Of a stretch of 64,000 nt of DNA, positions 44,209-56,880 are shown piece after piece. The notes under the pieces are model-generated. The model ran no database searches and was not told where the DNA came from. It saw nothing but the letters and a program-made list of their open reading frames with translations. Origin of the DNA: Sodiomyces alkalinus F11 (lineage: Eukaryota > Ascomycota > Sordariomycetes > Glomerellales > Plectosphaerellaceae); the NCBI RefSeq assembly GCF_003711515.1, contig NW_021167084.1:1186399-1250398 (forward strand), given 5' to 3'. Positions within the stretch are counted from its first letter, which is position 1, and each line of letters starts with the position of its first letter. The translations under genes and the position numbers were made by a program.

Positions 44209-46711
44209 CTACGAACTCCCGAAAAACATGTCATCGTGATTGGTAAACATGTCAACGGCGTCGTCAAAGTCGTCAAATTTGCTCATCATGAGCACGTTGG
44301 GATCCCGGTCAAACGACATGGCCATGGACATGGAACCCAAGGCTCCGTCGTCCTCCGTCGTAAACGCCTTCATGAGCATCTCATCGTCCGGCTCGCCCAT
44401 GCCGAGGCTCGTCAGGCTCGTGTTGGGGTCTAGGACGTGTCCCGCCGGCATGGACGGACAGATCCCCGCCCCCGATGTCATTGTCGACGTCGTGCGCATG
44501 TCGGCTAACAGGTCGTCGTCCCTGAAACTTGACGAGCCGGGCTCTGGGTCGAAATATTGCGTCGGCGGCGGCGACGAGGACTGGGACAGTCCCGGTGGCG
44601 TGTTGTATTGGCTGGGCGTGCTCCTGGTCGGCGAGCCTCGAGCCGTGTGTGCTGTTGCTGTTCCTGTTGCTGTCGCTATTGCGGGCTCGGGCTCGGGCTC
44701 GGAATTAAACTGCGGCATGGCTGCGGAATTCGAGTCCATGATGGCCTCGGCAGAGACGTAGGGTGAGTGGTGGCTGGCCGTGGGCGGAGACTGTGCTACA
44801 CCCGGTTCAGGGGATATTATGGGCGCCCGGACGGATGGCATAGGGGCCGAAGAGATGGCGGCAATTTCACCCGTCATCATCATCGACGTACTCTCCTGCT
44901 TGATGCCATCCATCTCCATACTACCGGCGAACCGGGGACCGTCGTTGCTCGTCATTACCGTGTCGGTGTTGAAACTAGTGGTGGCTTCTAGGGAGTTGGC
45001 GACGGACGTATCCGAGTACCCCGACTGGGACGACGCGGACCCGGGCGACGACTTGTTCTTCCGCCTGGTCCGGGCCGCCTTATCGACGCGCTCATCCATA
45101 TCGGGGCGGTGTTTCCGGGGCCTGCCCCGCTTGACGACCTTCTTGACGATGCCGTCAAAGGCGCCGATGCACATGCCCCTCTGGCGGTGGCGCGTGAGGG
45201 CGTCGTGGCGGGCGAAGCTGTTGCCGCACTCGCACGGGTACGGCTTGATGCCCGTGTGGATCTTGGCGTGGCGCTTGAGGTCGTGCTGGCGGACGAAGCA
45301 CTTCTTGCACGACGGGCACTGGTACTGGCGGTCGTTGAGGTGCGTCTGCACGTGCGACTTGATGTTCTCCTTGCGCCCGAACTTCTTGCCGCACCCTTCG
45401 TACAGGCAGAGCCACTTGTTGTCCGACGGGTCCGGGCCCTGGATGTACATCGAGATGTCGTCCAGCGTGATCCCCGTCTCCGTCTTGGTCTCCTCGATGT
45501 TGATGTCCGCGATGCTGGCCGCGCTGGCCATGCTGGCCATGCTGGCGAGGGACTCGGTGCGCCGGTGCGGCGACCTGCGCCGGGAGGTGGTGCGAGAGTG
45601 CGAGGGGGAACTCGGTGATTCGCTTGCCTGCTGCGCGTACAGATCCGGCTTGTTCTCGAAGGGGTTGCCGAGGTGGAAACGACCATGCGGCGTATGCGGT
45701 GTTGTTGTTGCTGCTGCTGCTGTTGCTGTTGTTGCTGCGTGCCGAGATACGTCGTCGCTGCCGACTCCCTCCCCGAGATTTCTGCCCGTTTGGATCCTCA
45801 AGAACTCCGAGTTGAAATTGTTCATGTTCATAAAGTCGGCCGTCGCCACCTGTGCGTCCATGGGCGTCATCCCGTCGGCCATGCTCTCGGGCTGGTTGCT
45901 TTGGGAAGCTGTCCGGCTCGCGACATCCTCCTCGGCCCGCTGCCGCATCTCCTCGAAGATGGTCTGGGTCCTCTTGCTCGACCCCTTGCGCACGGGCTTG
46001 AGGGTCTCCTCCATGGACTCGTCGTACCCCTCGGCGAACCGGCTGGGCCTCGGTACCGACGCCGGCACCACCGCCATCGACACCGGGTCCTGCTTGGACA
46101 TGCGATTATGGGGCGTCTCCATGGGAGTAGGGGGAAAGTAACCTGGTCCTCCTGATAAGCCATAGACCTCCTCCTCCTCCCCAAGCGGCCCGAAGATGAA
46201 CCTACCGTTGACATTCTGGTGGGGGGGCGTCGTGGGCCTCGAAGCGGCCTCCATGCCCTCGAACTTGGCCACCCGGTCCATGATGCCGTTGCTGATCCTC
46301 CGAGAGGTCGTCGTCCTCCGGCTACCGCCACTGCCGTTAACGACGTCGCTCTCAGAGTGCCAGCCCGGGTGGGCGCCGGGGCTGTTGTCGTGAAAACTGA
46401 TGAACGTGGGCGAGGAGAGCGCGCTGTCGGGGCCGAACAGGTCCAAGTCCTTCTCCGACATGAGGGACGAGCCGGCGAACCCAGCTGGGTGGTCTTTTGA
46501 CAGCGGCATCATGGCGTCCAAGCCCTGCGCCCCGCCGTGGAAGGGGTTGAAGGCGACGGGGGAGGTGTCGAAGCACGCCGAGGGGTCGAAGCGTTGATGC
46601 TGGGGTGTGCCGTGGGGCGAGATGAGATAGTTCTCGTGGTCGGCGGCGGACATGAAATTCTGCTGGTGCTGCAGATGGAGTTGTCGTTGTTGTTGTTGAC
46701 GATGATGATGA

Positions 46712-46745
<34 letters not shown>

Positions 46746-47121
46746 GCTGGTGGTGTCGGTTGAAGTGGTCATGATGCGTGCCCGGACACGCTTGGATGCG
46801 TTGCTGCTGCGCTTCTCGCAGCACATGCTGCGGGGAGGTTGTCGCTAGTCCTGTGTTAGTATTCGTACTTACCGTTGTGAAGTCCTGCCGTGTCGGAGTG
46901 CCAGAGGTCGTCGTTGTTGTCCCGAGGGCGGATGCGGGAGACACATGGCGTCGGGTGTCCAAGCTGAGGCCCCGGCGGTGGCCGAGGGCTCTCTGTCGTT
47001 GTTGCTGGACATTGGGCAGGGCAGGGATCTTCGCGGCCTCGAACGCGGACGGGGTCGAGTTTTGTCGACGGTGCGTCGCGCGTTGGCGGGCCTGGAGATT
47101 TCGGGTTGGGTTGGACAGCAT
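44209..47121 (-). CDS. Swi5/Ace2-like C2H2 zinc-finger transcription factor
   Basis: The open frame encodes 970 aa from ATG 47121. The DNA-binding region lies at about residues 545-660: CLYEGCGKKFGRKENIKSHV, CPSCKKCFVRQHDLKRHAKI and a shorter third finger CECGNSFARHDALTRHRQRG followed by the basic KRGRPRKHRP. This three-finger set is that of yeast Swi5/Ace2, regulators of late-mitotic and cell-separation genes; filamentous-fungal copies are often labelled metallothionein activators. The N-terminus carries the conserved RRQNSTPSAFEAAKIPALPN and RALGHRRGLSLDT blocks. A Gln/His run is encoded at about 46660-46750. The C-terminal half has Ser/Pro and acidic stretches typical of activation domains. 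A 45-nt stop-free stretch at 46828-46872 has canonical splice signals and may or may not be an intron. Nuclear function is inferred from family. Confidence 0.88.
46682..46750 (-). repeat. Gln-encoding trinucleotide repeat
   Basis: Imperfect TTG/TGA units on the plus strand encode a Gln-rich, partly His-rich run in the N-terminal part of the Swi5/Ace2-like factor. Unequal units suggest slippage; length may vary between isolates. Confidence 0.85.
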
Positions 47122-50100
47122 GGTGTCGCAAGAGGGAGTCCGGAAGGGGGATATTGTCGTCGGTCGATTTGGGGGGATTATCGAGGGAAACCTGTTGGTC
47201 CGAAACTACAGTGAAAGAAAAATCCATACTTGTTAGAGGAGAGCCTTGTCTTCATCACACACCGGGCTTGCTTCGAGTTCGTTCTCTTACCTCACGCAGC
47301 GCAAGCAATAGCTGCCGGGCTAAAGGGGGGGATTCGTGGTCGTGCTCAGTCGAGGTGGACTTGGCAGCACGATCGGGAGATGGGTAGAAGAGAGGCCTCT
47401 CGGGGCCTATAAAGCGTTTGGAAGATCAAGCGCTAGATAGCTTAGGAAGAGGGTCTCTCGGTAGATGGTTTGTATGCAGATGTGCTCAGATGGAAGTGGA
47501 AGCAGTCAAGGATGCTTCCAGTATTCCGACGATAGATAGAAGAGGGTAGGAGATGGAGATGGGAACGGAGATGGAGATCGAGAAAACCCACTTCTGTCAG
47601 TCTGCTAGAAGCACGAGGACAGGGAGTACAAGTGTATCTAAGGTAAGTCGAATTGGCGACGGTAGCATCCCAAGGGGCATGACGGGAGGTGTCCCAACGG
47701 GTCAATGTTGACTCGGGTGGGTGTGGTTACCAGGGCAACCGACTTAGTCATCACTAGCATAACACCGATTCTCACACCAAGGCTCACCAGTCGACACTCG
47801 GGATCATGTCATCATTCATTCCATGGTCGTCTCAGACCAGACAATTGACCCGGTCTTGGACAAAGTTATCCATAGTCATGACTGGTCGGTTTATCAATGA
47901 TCTCATGTTCATTTTTTATGAATCTTCATGATGTTGAGCCTTTATCATGAATCTCCGTGGACCGTGGTTAACCGGATCCTGTTAAACATGTGGTATCCAC
48001 ATATCTTCTCTCTACTTACACTGAATTACCTCCTTGAGTCTTGAACAAATGGACCAAGGAATTGAGAAAGGGAAGAGTGAACGAATATCAGAGAGAAATT
48101 GAATTAGTATGGAGTTCTGTTTATGGGGAGGAGGAATACTTTAAGTAGAGGCTAAGAATATAGGCTTCCCCTTCTTATGTCCGCCTGCACACCATCGAAG
48201 ACAAACTTGGTGCTCGACAACATCAGCCATGCCAAACTGACTCGGCAACAAACTTGGGCGCCTGGGCAACGGCAAATTCAATTGGAAATAGCCCAAATTT
48301 AAGCGTCGACCGGTTCAACTTGGCCATCTCTTAGCCTGGGCTCAAAGGCAACGACTTGTATTACGCCAGGACAACTCGAGTTAAACCCCACTCGAGTACT
48401 CTCAGGCAGAGGAGTACCCGACGGGTAGGAGTCTTCATCCAGCCTGGAATTGCGGAAGCCACTGATATACTAATATATGTCTCGTATGTCTCTTATACAA
48501 AGGACATGGTAGGCTTGTTTGAGTTGTTTTCTGTTTCGTGGGGAAAGGGCCAGGCGCAAACCAACGAACGTCCTGTGACTCCTGTCCCGGCTTACACCGC
48601 ATCAAATGCTCGTAATCGTTGCCCGGCAGCGAGAATATGTCCAGTCTCTTTGCAGCTTTTCTTCAGCGAACACATATCTTGGGCAACACCTACTTCGCAA
48701 GAAGAGTGGCCGTTGTTCGCCTTGAGATGGTCGCTCTCGCAACTCACTCTTTGAATGTCCACCAGTCCACATTCCATGAGAACGAGAACGTCACGTAACT
48801 GCCTTTGGGAACACATCAGTCCGTTTCAACCTTGGTTTGCCTCGGAGCACCTGGATAGCTGCCGATTCATGGGGAACTCATTATTCGAGAAACAGGGTTA
48901 AAAAACGAAGCTCACTTGTCAACCGTTCGGCTGGTATCCCCTGAGAAGGAAGAAAGGGAAAGGAAAGAGAATTTGAGTGCCATCGTGCTAATACCAATTC
49001 ACAGGTAGACGCTTTAACAGACTTATCGACTCATCAGTTCCCAGCTTAACTTTGGCCCATTCCTTCATTACGTGTTGTGTAGGGATTTCAGTTCGTATCA
49101 TCCATGAGAATTCCTATCACAGTCAGTGTCCATCTCCGTAACGGGCTCATTCATTATTTTTCAACTACACCACCAAAGGATCGAACAATCACTTAAGCTT
49201 ATATGGGTTTCTGGGGTCTAGGTTCTAGCATACTTCGTACCTTTCTACCTGACAAAGCACTCGTTACAGCCGACGTTCTCGGTTTCCCAAGGGTTCAAGA
49301 ACAAGAGACGGGTCGATGGGTCTCACGATGACAGATTCCCTGATGTTTGCTCTGGACAGAAGAGACGGGGAACATGTCTCGCACTGGTAAGGGTTCGAAA
49401 AAATAGGCATCTCTCGCTTTTGTTCAGCGGACTTGCATGCTCGCTATATGCAACCAGAGTCGCTCCTTGCTGCGACATCATGGCGAAAGAACTGCTTTTC
49501 TCGCACGGACGAGACAGGATTTTGGATCTTACCTCGACAGACAGATTCTCTAGTCGGCTTTGAAGAGCTATCGGTCCCTACCAAGCTCTTGCTGTTGCAA
49601 AAATGCTCCTCTGCCGTCTGCCACTCAACGCAAACTCTTGACCTAATCTGTATTCGTACCGTGCCCTGCGGTTATTCACATCTCCTATCTTGCCGACTTT
49701 GGAGGTGCCTAGCGTCGCACTTGGGACGTAACATACGGGGTAGTGTCATAACCCATTTGGTCCAGCGGGGGAAAAGTCAACGAGAGGATACCAGGGCATG
49801 GGATTTCTCCACTGATGCATGGATGAATTGCCTGCCTGCCTTTGCAGCCCCAATTGTTCAAATAGCAGTACCTATCTTTTGCCTCTGAGCTGGCAGCACC
49901 TACTTCATATCTCACTGGCCCAGAGGGTCAAGACACGTTCTACCAGAAAGACGAATCGTGGTCCGTGGACATGTCCAGGCACCTGCAAGAAACATCCTGC
50001 CGGAACCATATGTCGTTCGACTGTTCACAAGAGATCTTCGTACTTTATACGTGAGGTCGGGCCATGCTAGTGCAGATTACTGCTACGAAGTACTTGCTTC

Positions 50101-53037
50101 TGACTTCCACGGGGGACGTAGTTCGTCGAGGAAGATGTCGCCATGCACAAGGACCATTACAAAGTGATGTTGTGAGCCTCGCCGAGGTAATTATAGTCTG
50201 TGCCTGACAGACGGGGAGTGACGCAGGCGCAGGCCCCAATGCCACTGACAGGGGCCCAGAGAGTGTTCTAGACCGGGCGTCGGGTCTCTCGGGGAGAACC
50301 CACAACGCTTGTCCATGACGGTCTAGACTTACGGAGTATTATCGTGGGAATCACTTCGTGCTTCGTGGGTAGGCTAGGGCAATTTGGTGGACCATCTGCG
50401 CTGTTACATTGTGATTTGGAACAAAATAAATCGTCAAGAAGAAGGGGGGGGGGAGAGGAGGAGCCGGAGCCGACTCATCAGGGGCAAGTTTCTATTATTG
50501 TACAACGCCGTGCTCATTACCGCGACTAGCAGCCAGTGCATTGCTGGTGGTTATTAGTTCGAGGTATGGTTCGAGAAAGTACGAAATAATTCCGCGAAAT
50601 GATACTCCATGCAATGAAGGTAAAAGCAGGCCATCTCACTCCCTCATCCTCGCGGCTTGTCTGCTTTATTATCGTTGGTATTCGTAACGAACCAAAAAAA
50701 AAACCCCCGACGAACAAACCAGGGATGCAACGAATGGGAACCGGCTCCAAGCCACGAGAGATCCGTTGATTCCCGTTTTGCCTGGATGTTGGTTCCTCAT
50801 ACCTTAGGAATCGTTAGACTTCGTACTTCGTATTTTGCTGGTGGGTGGTGTGGAAACGGCGGCCATTTCCGAAGCTACCTTGGTACCTGACTTTCGTCAA
50901 GTCGCACAGGTACCTTATGTACTTATTTTCTCTCGCTGTGACCGAGCTGCGTCCATCATCGTCGGCGCCAAACGGAAGACAGGAAAATCGGAACGAAAGA
51001 GGCAACCGATTTCAAGCCATGGAAAAGAGAACATGGAAATAAAAAGCAACAGCACCGAAAAGAAAAGGAAATGGAAAAAAGGAAGAAAAGGAATGGATTT
51101 CCAGTGTAGGCCATTTTGCCGTCGTTTCATGTTTCACGATTTGTGACTTTGGCGCTTGCTTGGCGGTGTTTCGTGCTTGCTTGTCTTTCCTATCTCGGTC
51201 GCCCCGTTAATACTTGATACGCACTGTGTGGCATGCACTAAAGGTACCTGAATTTCATGCCATAAATATACGCCATTGGAGGTATCATACAGTAATACAA
51301 AATAGGTTTCGCAATCCGTTTGTGCACAATTGCCTTGTGCTCCATCTCCCCTTGAATTGCACGGAGTATTTATGCGCTGACCCGCTCCTATGTAGTATGA
51401 CTGTCTCCGTATGTATCCTGAACCTGAACAAACATACTCCGCAACTACGAAGACCTTATACGGTTCAACTCCAGGCAGTCCTCTAGTCCTATGTGTGAGA
51501 AGACAATGGTCCGAGTCGTTCGACAAGCTGTACGGAGCGCTCTGCATACCTAGGTACGGTACAGTAGTAGCACGGTAACAAGACTCGACGAGGGCATTCT
51601 GGCCAACAGAACACCAGGTGTGCTTTCGTACCATGACACCGGATAAGCATTCAATAAATCCGACCGTTTTGCATAAAATACACTTCGTATGCCGCACCGC
51701 CGTAGGATCTGGTGACGACTGTCGATCCTAGGACGTAGGACTACCAATACGAGTTTTTTCATATCCGTAGTATCGTGTACCCAAGGCTCCACCTCTTTTC
51801 CTTCCAAGATCCTGAACTTTCCGAGCATTATATACGTTGTACGTACAGACGATGTTGGCCAATAAACGTCGGTTTCAGGGGCATCTCTCAGGCACGGAAC
51901 GTGGTCATTGGCCCGCAAAGCCACTGCCAACCAACAATACACTGGGGTGCGTATATTAAGGTTTAGTCAAAATCACGTGACCCTTACACGCATATTGCGG
52001 GCCCCGATGGGCACAGTATAATTTGCAACACACCCCTGGGGGCGTGGCTATGATTCTTGGTGGGGGCTCATTTCGCTTCACAGGCTCTCCGCAGCAGACA
52101 TGGGTTCAAAATTCCACCGGCTGGCTGATTCCATGTCTCTCATGTTCCCTTGGGGGGTGGATGGACATCGAGAGTGACAAAGCAGTGTTCCCTCCTTCCC
52201 GGGTTCATCTCTCTATCCCTTTCCCGTGCCTGTTCCAGCCCAACCAGAGACCACGCAGCCACTGGCTCCTGCTCTCCCCTCGCTTTCCCTCTCCCTTCAA
52301 GGTGCAATTCTCTCTCCCACAGACACAGAGGGTCCCCTAAACCCAGTCAATCGTTCTCTTTCTGTGCATTCCACGCTATCCTTTTTCATTCCCTATCCCT
52401 TTCTCTTCCCACTCTCTCTAACGTCAACCATCCTCCATTGTCTAACCAGAGCAAAGCGTTGCTATTCGTTCTCTTGTCTTGCTTCTTTCTTTGCCTGTCC
52501 GACGAGCAGGCCCTTTCCGTTCGAAATTCGCTTCCTTTAGTCACCTCGATGTCGCCGTGTTTGGATCGGTGAAAACGGTTTCAATCTCGATTCGTGGTAG
52601 ACACGACACGATCGGACTACTTTTTTTACTTTTCGAAAACAATCATCGATAGACTCTCTCTCGGCCAGTCGGCATTCCAAGTGTTCGAACTCGACAGCAT
52701 CCCGTCTCGTCCTTGTCGGCCCCTATTCGAAACTCCACACGCCCCGTGTTTTTGTGTCTTCGGGCCTTGACGTGGCTTGAAACAACAACGCCCAGCCTGC
52801 GACGGCAAAGTCGAGAACAAAAGAAAGAAAAAACAATCAACAGCTTGTTACGGGCAGGGAACAGAGATTAGCCTGTATCGAATACACGACACGCGGTTCG
52901 GAGTGCTGTCGTTTCTCGCATCGCTTCCCCTTTACCACCCATCCGAGGGCGCGGGGAAGACAACTTTTTTTATTTTTATTTTACCAACCGGTCGTCTTAA
53001 CCAGCGTTGCATTCACGCCCACATACACATAGCTACG
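47122..53037. other. Gene-poor stretch upstream of SWI5-like and WSC genes
   Basis: Nearly 6 kb between two divergent genes, the longest stretch of normal base composition without a convincing gene. It must contain the promoters of both regulators; long upstream regions are common for such genes. The final 800 bp (about 52180-53037) is pyrimidine-rich and likely a long 5' leader of the WSC gene. Scattered open frames (for example 49433-49888 plus, 51134-51697 minus) lack domains, signal peptides or coding bias. Single TACGGAGTA-like motifs occur at about 50331 and 51361. No RNA gene was recognised. Confidence 0.45.
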
Positions 53038-54082
53038 ATGAAGCTGTCTCTAGTGCCACTCTCATTTCTGGTTGCTGCCGCCGTCGCTCAGGACGACGAT
53101 GAACCCCGAGGCGAGCAGCGGCCAAAGGTACCCCCTATGCTCGAGTCTGTTACTTCAGCCGGATGTTACAAATCCAAGGGCGACTGGGAAGACTTCACCA
53201 TCCCGCTCTTCCTCAGCTCTGGCTCTTGCTCAGACTTGTGTATTGAGGAGGAAGCCCTCATTTCCGCTATGGGTGAAGGGCTGTGCTGGTGTGGCAACAC
53301 CATGCCTCCCAAGGACGACCTTGTGGACGACGAAAACTGCAATCACCCATGCCCCGGATTTCCCGAGGAGGCCTGTATGCTTTTGACCCCTTCCTTTTCA
53401 GGCCGTTTTTGATATCTCAACATGACTCATGTAATGACTGACTGGGTTGGAACAGGCGGAGGCATCGAGGATGGCGTGTTCTGGTCGGTGTACAACAACG
53501 GCCTTCGGCTTGTCGTTCCCCACGAAGAGGCCGAAGAGTCACCCACGTCCACGGCCACGTCACCGACGAGCACCAGAGGTTCCACTCCCTCCTCCGCGAC
53601 CGCATCCGGATCTGCCGCAGCAAGCCAGGGTGCCCAGGACGACGACGAGGAGGAGGGGGACGATGAAGGCGACGGCGAAGGCGGTCCTAACGTCGCTGCC
53701 ATTGCAGCTGGGGTGTCGGTTGGTGTTGCCGTCATTCTCGGCCTCCTTGGTTTCGGTTTCTGGTTCATGCGCCGTAGGAGGAACCAGTCCATCGAAGAGG
53801 AACACCGTCGCAACGCCGCCGTCAACTCGTTCATTGCTGGCGCAAAGCCTCCCGGTAGCAGCGGCGGCGTCTCCATGACCGATTCCCGCATGGACCCCGT
53901 CCTAGCTCACCGCCGGTTGAGCGACGGTAGCATCGCCGACAACCAAGATTACTCGCGCAAGATCCTCCGGGTATGATCCGCCCCTTCTCTCTTCTTTTTG
54001 TCTGTCACGCCACTTCGGCAGAGAACCTCTTGCTGACTCTTTTCTCCCCCCTTTCTTTCTGCTCTAGGTCACCAACGCATGA
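53038..54082 (+). CDS. WSC-domain cell-wall stress sensor
   Basis: Exons 53038-53374, 53456-53970 and 54068-54082 give 288 aa. Residues 1-18 are a signal peptide (LSLVPLSFLVAAAVA). The WSC domain (about 38-128) has the expected cysteine pattern: SAGCYKSKGDW, GSCSDLCIEE, LCWCGNTMPP, NCNHPCPGFPEEACGG and a closing FWSVYNNG. A short Ser/Thr-rich stalk and an acidic segment lead to one membrane helix (about 194-220, VAAIAAGVSVGVAVILGLLG) followed by RRRR and a cytoplasmic tail ending SRKILRVTNA. This is the layout of Wsc1-type sensors that signal wall damage to Rho1 and protein kinase C. The last exon is only 15 nt, including the stop; without it translation would stop after KILRV. Introns are 81 and 97 nt with CTGAC branch sites. 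Confidence 0.9.
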
Positions 54083-56523
54083 GATGTTGAGTGAGCATGT
54101 ATGACAAGCATCTCGCGACACCATCTACCACCTATCATTTACACTTTCTATTTTTCTTGGCATATAAGGCGTTGTATGGATGTCAAATCATGTCGTTGGA
54201 GGGAATGGGGCGTCACCTATTCCCCAGGAGCCCAATCCTTGGGACTGACCAGGCGTGTTCTGTGCTTTGCTTTGTTTTCTTTTCTCGGATTGTCTCTTTA
54301 TTTGTCATGGTGTAGGAGGCTACATCAACCTCCAAGGGTTCGTGATGATTCGGATCTTTCTGAAATGGGAACATCGCTGCGAGCACGAAACACACCAGCT
54401 CGACACCAGCAACAAAAGCCCCCATGCCTATGCCGTCCACTCCTTAACCTCATTGAATATCCCACTCTCGAATTCCTTCTCGGCAGGATCTTTCTGTCGG
54501 AGTGTCGCAAGACAAGAGATTCCAAGTCGCCCTTACTTTTCTTCCATCGACAACATGCTGGATTTTACCCCCTCGTGCGCAACCCGAAATACCGGGTCTC
54601 GGCTTTTCCAACGCAGATTCGAATCCAATGTCGGTATACGATCCGACAATGGCCACATCCGAATGGATCTCGACGCTTCTGTCAGTGGAAGGAAACTGGC
54701 TCCGGTCGAATTTCGATCTATCCACATTTGTTCGATCGACCTCTATTTATTATAACTCGTCTGTTTGGAAATTATTTGGAACTCCTCGCAGGAAGAAGTG
54801 GACGTTGGGAAACGCTCCTGGTGCAACCGCTTTTCTTTTCAATCCTTTTTTTGTTTTTTGTGTGTGTACATATGCAGCCGTCGACCCTCAGCTCGACCGA
54901 TGACAGAACTATTGATGGGGGTCGGAAGGGCCCTTTGTTCCCCCTTGGAGCTCCTTTTCGTAACTCGTTGGGGAGACGTTTGGCTGCAAAGGGTAGGCCG
55001 GAAAATAGAAGGAGGAATTGGACGGATTCTCTCGTCGTCGAGCTGTTTCTTGGCTCCTGTGTCCGGGGTAGGCTGGCCCAGCGTTGGATGATGTGCTGTG
55101 CTTTTTCCGAACCTGCTGTGTCACGGCGGGCTATGAAATGTTGGATGTTATCTAGGAGAAACTTGTTGGCATAGTAATCGAGCATATCAGGTGATTATCT
55201 CCTCCCGGTTCTTCGCCGGTTCCCTCTCGTGGGTATGGCTATCGTTGCGGGCTTGTATAGCATGCCGTCGTTTTTTTTTCTTTCTCCAGCGGTTCTACGG
55301 AGTAAGTGAAGTACACTATATTGGGAGACGACGAGTTGAGACGGGGTTGCTGAAGACCATCATAGGGCGGACGCTGTTAAACGCTCAATGTCAAACCAAC
55401 CACCTCGCCACACGAGCTCAAGACTAGGTAGGCGACCTCTACTCTGGATATCTTGACCTCGTACTTCGTAATACCTGAGAATCCAGATGGGCCAAACATA
55501 TCGTTAAAGCATCAATTGAAGGCAACCCATTCTAAGAATACGCGCTTTTAGGTTTCGCAACGACCTTACTTACACAGGACCATCAGTGATAATAGCGGCC
55601 TGCCAGGGCCCTCGTCAAGGCCGGCTGCATGTGTCCCACACAAACGAAACAAAAACACACGGAGACGAGACTGAAAGGCGCCGCCAACATCACCTGACCC
55701 GACAAACAGCGGCCCAAGACAAGAAGAGAACCAGAACCCGCCGTTTTGATCCAATCGTCTGGTTGTCGGTGGCCCCCTCTCCTGACGATCCTTCCCTTCC
55801 GGGTTGCGATCCACGGTAGGCGCCAATCAGACCCTGATTATACATCACCCGACGTTATGGATAGAAGAAGATCCTCCACCCCATTTGCGTTGTTTCCAGT
55901 CTTTACACTACCGAGACTGATAACTGGGACCGGGATGGCTGGTGTTTCTGTGACGGAGCAATTGGCGAGGGAGGGAGGGGTTGACGTCTGGATCTGCGGA
56001 TGTGAAACGGCGCCCTGGGGAATGGGGTGGGGTGCTCAGGGGATTCGAGGGGTCCTTTCATATCCGTCCAACATGGACTACTCTGCGTCCCGAAGTGGGC
56101 AGGTTTGTGTAAAATGTGTACGGAATATCAAGCGTTGAACCCCGTTGGGGAGACGGGATGTCCTCGACGTGACTGGGGTCAGAATGGAAAATGGAGAGAC
56201 CGGGGAGAGCCACGTGTGTCGCCGTTGTTGGAATGGAGAAGAAATCATAGATTGGACTGAGGGACCCGCTGAATGCCCTGATCCTTCGAGACAATTACTC
56301 GCACATGGCAACTCGGTCACTCGAAATGTACACAAAGTGAGCTTGCTGTTTGTTTAATGAAGATGTCTTCAACCGCTTATGTCTGTTCTCTCATAGCCAT
56401 CAGTCGTTTCCAACCATACATACAAAGTAAGGTAGACAGGGTGCTGGCTCACCATACTTCCGGTTCATTCTCTGCGGTCCAACTTTTCGTGGCCCATGAG
56501 TCCTGACTCTATTCCCAAGACTG
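54083..56523. other. Intergenic region with an unexplained long open frame
   Basis: About 2.4 kb between the WSC gene and the MYND fragment. An ATG-initiated plus-strand frame of 357 codons runs from 54101 to 55174, but its codon use is unlike the neighbouring genes and it shows no domain. The first few hundred bases should be the WSC 3' untranslated region. Nothing else is supported. Confidence 0.4.
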
Positions 56524-56880
56524 TTAATGTCGGGATTCGTCCACTTTCTCATATGACCTGCGCAGTCTAGCAGTCTCTTCTGATGCGGTCCCGCGCTTGT
56601 CTCCTCTCCATGGTCGCTCCGTGACGGTGGGTCTGCAGACGTCTCGGGAAAAAGTTCCCCATCTCCCTTTTTGATGAGTATCCTCGACGTACTTGTAACA
56701 AGAGCCAACGCCCTGCTGACATTTAGTGCTGCAGTACTTCACCTTGAGGCATCGCATGCACCTCCGCAGAGCCTTGTCGTTGAACGTCTGGGCCTTGGTC
56801 GCCCCGCACCGGCGGCATCGCTCCCTAGGCTCGCCCACCGCATACTCGAACAAGGTCGGCGCGTTCTTCTCGTCCACCAT
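56524..56880 (-). CDS. MYND-type zinc-finger protein, partial or incompletely resolved
   Basis: From ATG 56880 the minus strand reads through the first six zinc ligands of a MYND finger: CRRCGATKAQTF, then CMRCLKVKYCSTKCQQ. MYND fingers are protein-interaction modules. The usual last pair of ligands (H-x3-C after a D-W) does not follow in frame; instead the frame continues with unrelated sequence to a stop at 56524. A GTACGT donor-like site at about 56691-56686 might start an intron, but no downstream exon that completes the finger was found. The N-terminal 19 residues are not informative, and an upstream exon is possible. It may be a truncated pseudogene or a short gene with unresolved exons; the 3' border is uncertain. 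Confidence 0.5.
   Translation of the reverse strand: MVDEKNAPTLFEYAVGEPRERCRRCGATKAQTFNDKALRRCMRCLKVKYCSTKCQQGVGSCYKYVEDTHQKGRWGTFSRDVCRPTVTERPWRGDKRGTASEETARLRRSYEKVDESRH

Noticed and set aside
49433..49888. 151-codon plus-strand frame in the gene-poor stretch
   Set aside because: No domain, no coding-type composition, and no plausible splice partners.
51134..51697. 188-codon minus-strand frame with several cysteines, considered as an effector-like gene
   Set aside because: It starts at GTG, has no signal peptide or GC3 bias, and the first ATG lies well inside. Evidence is too thin to annotate.
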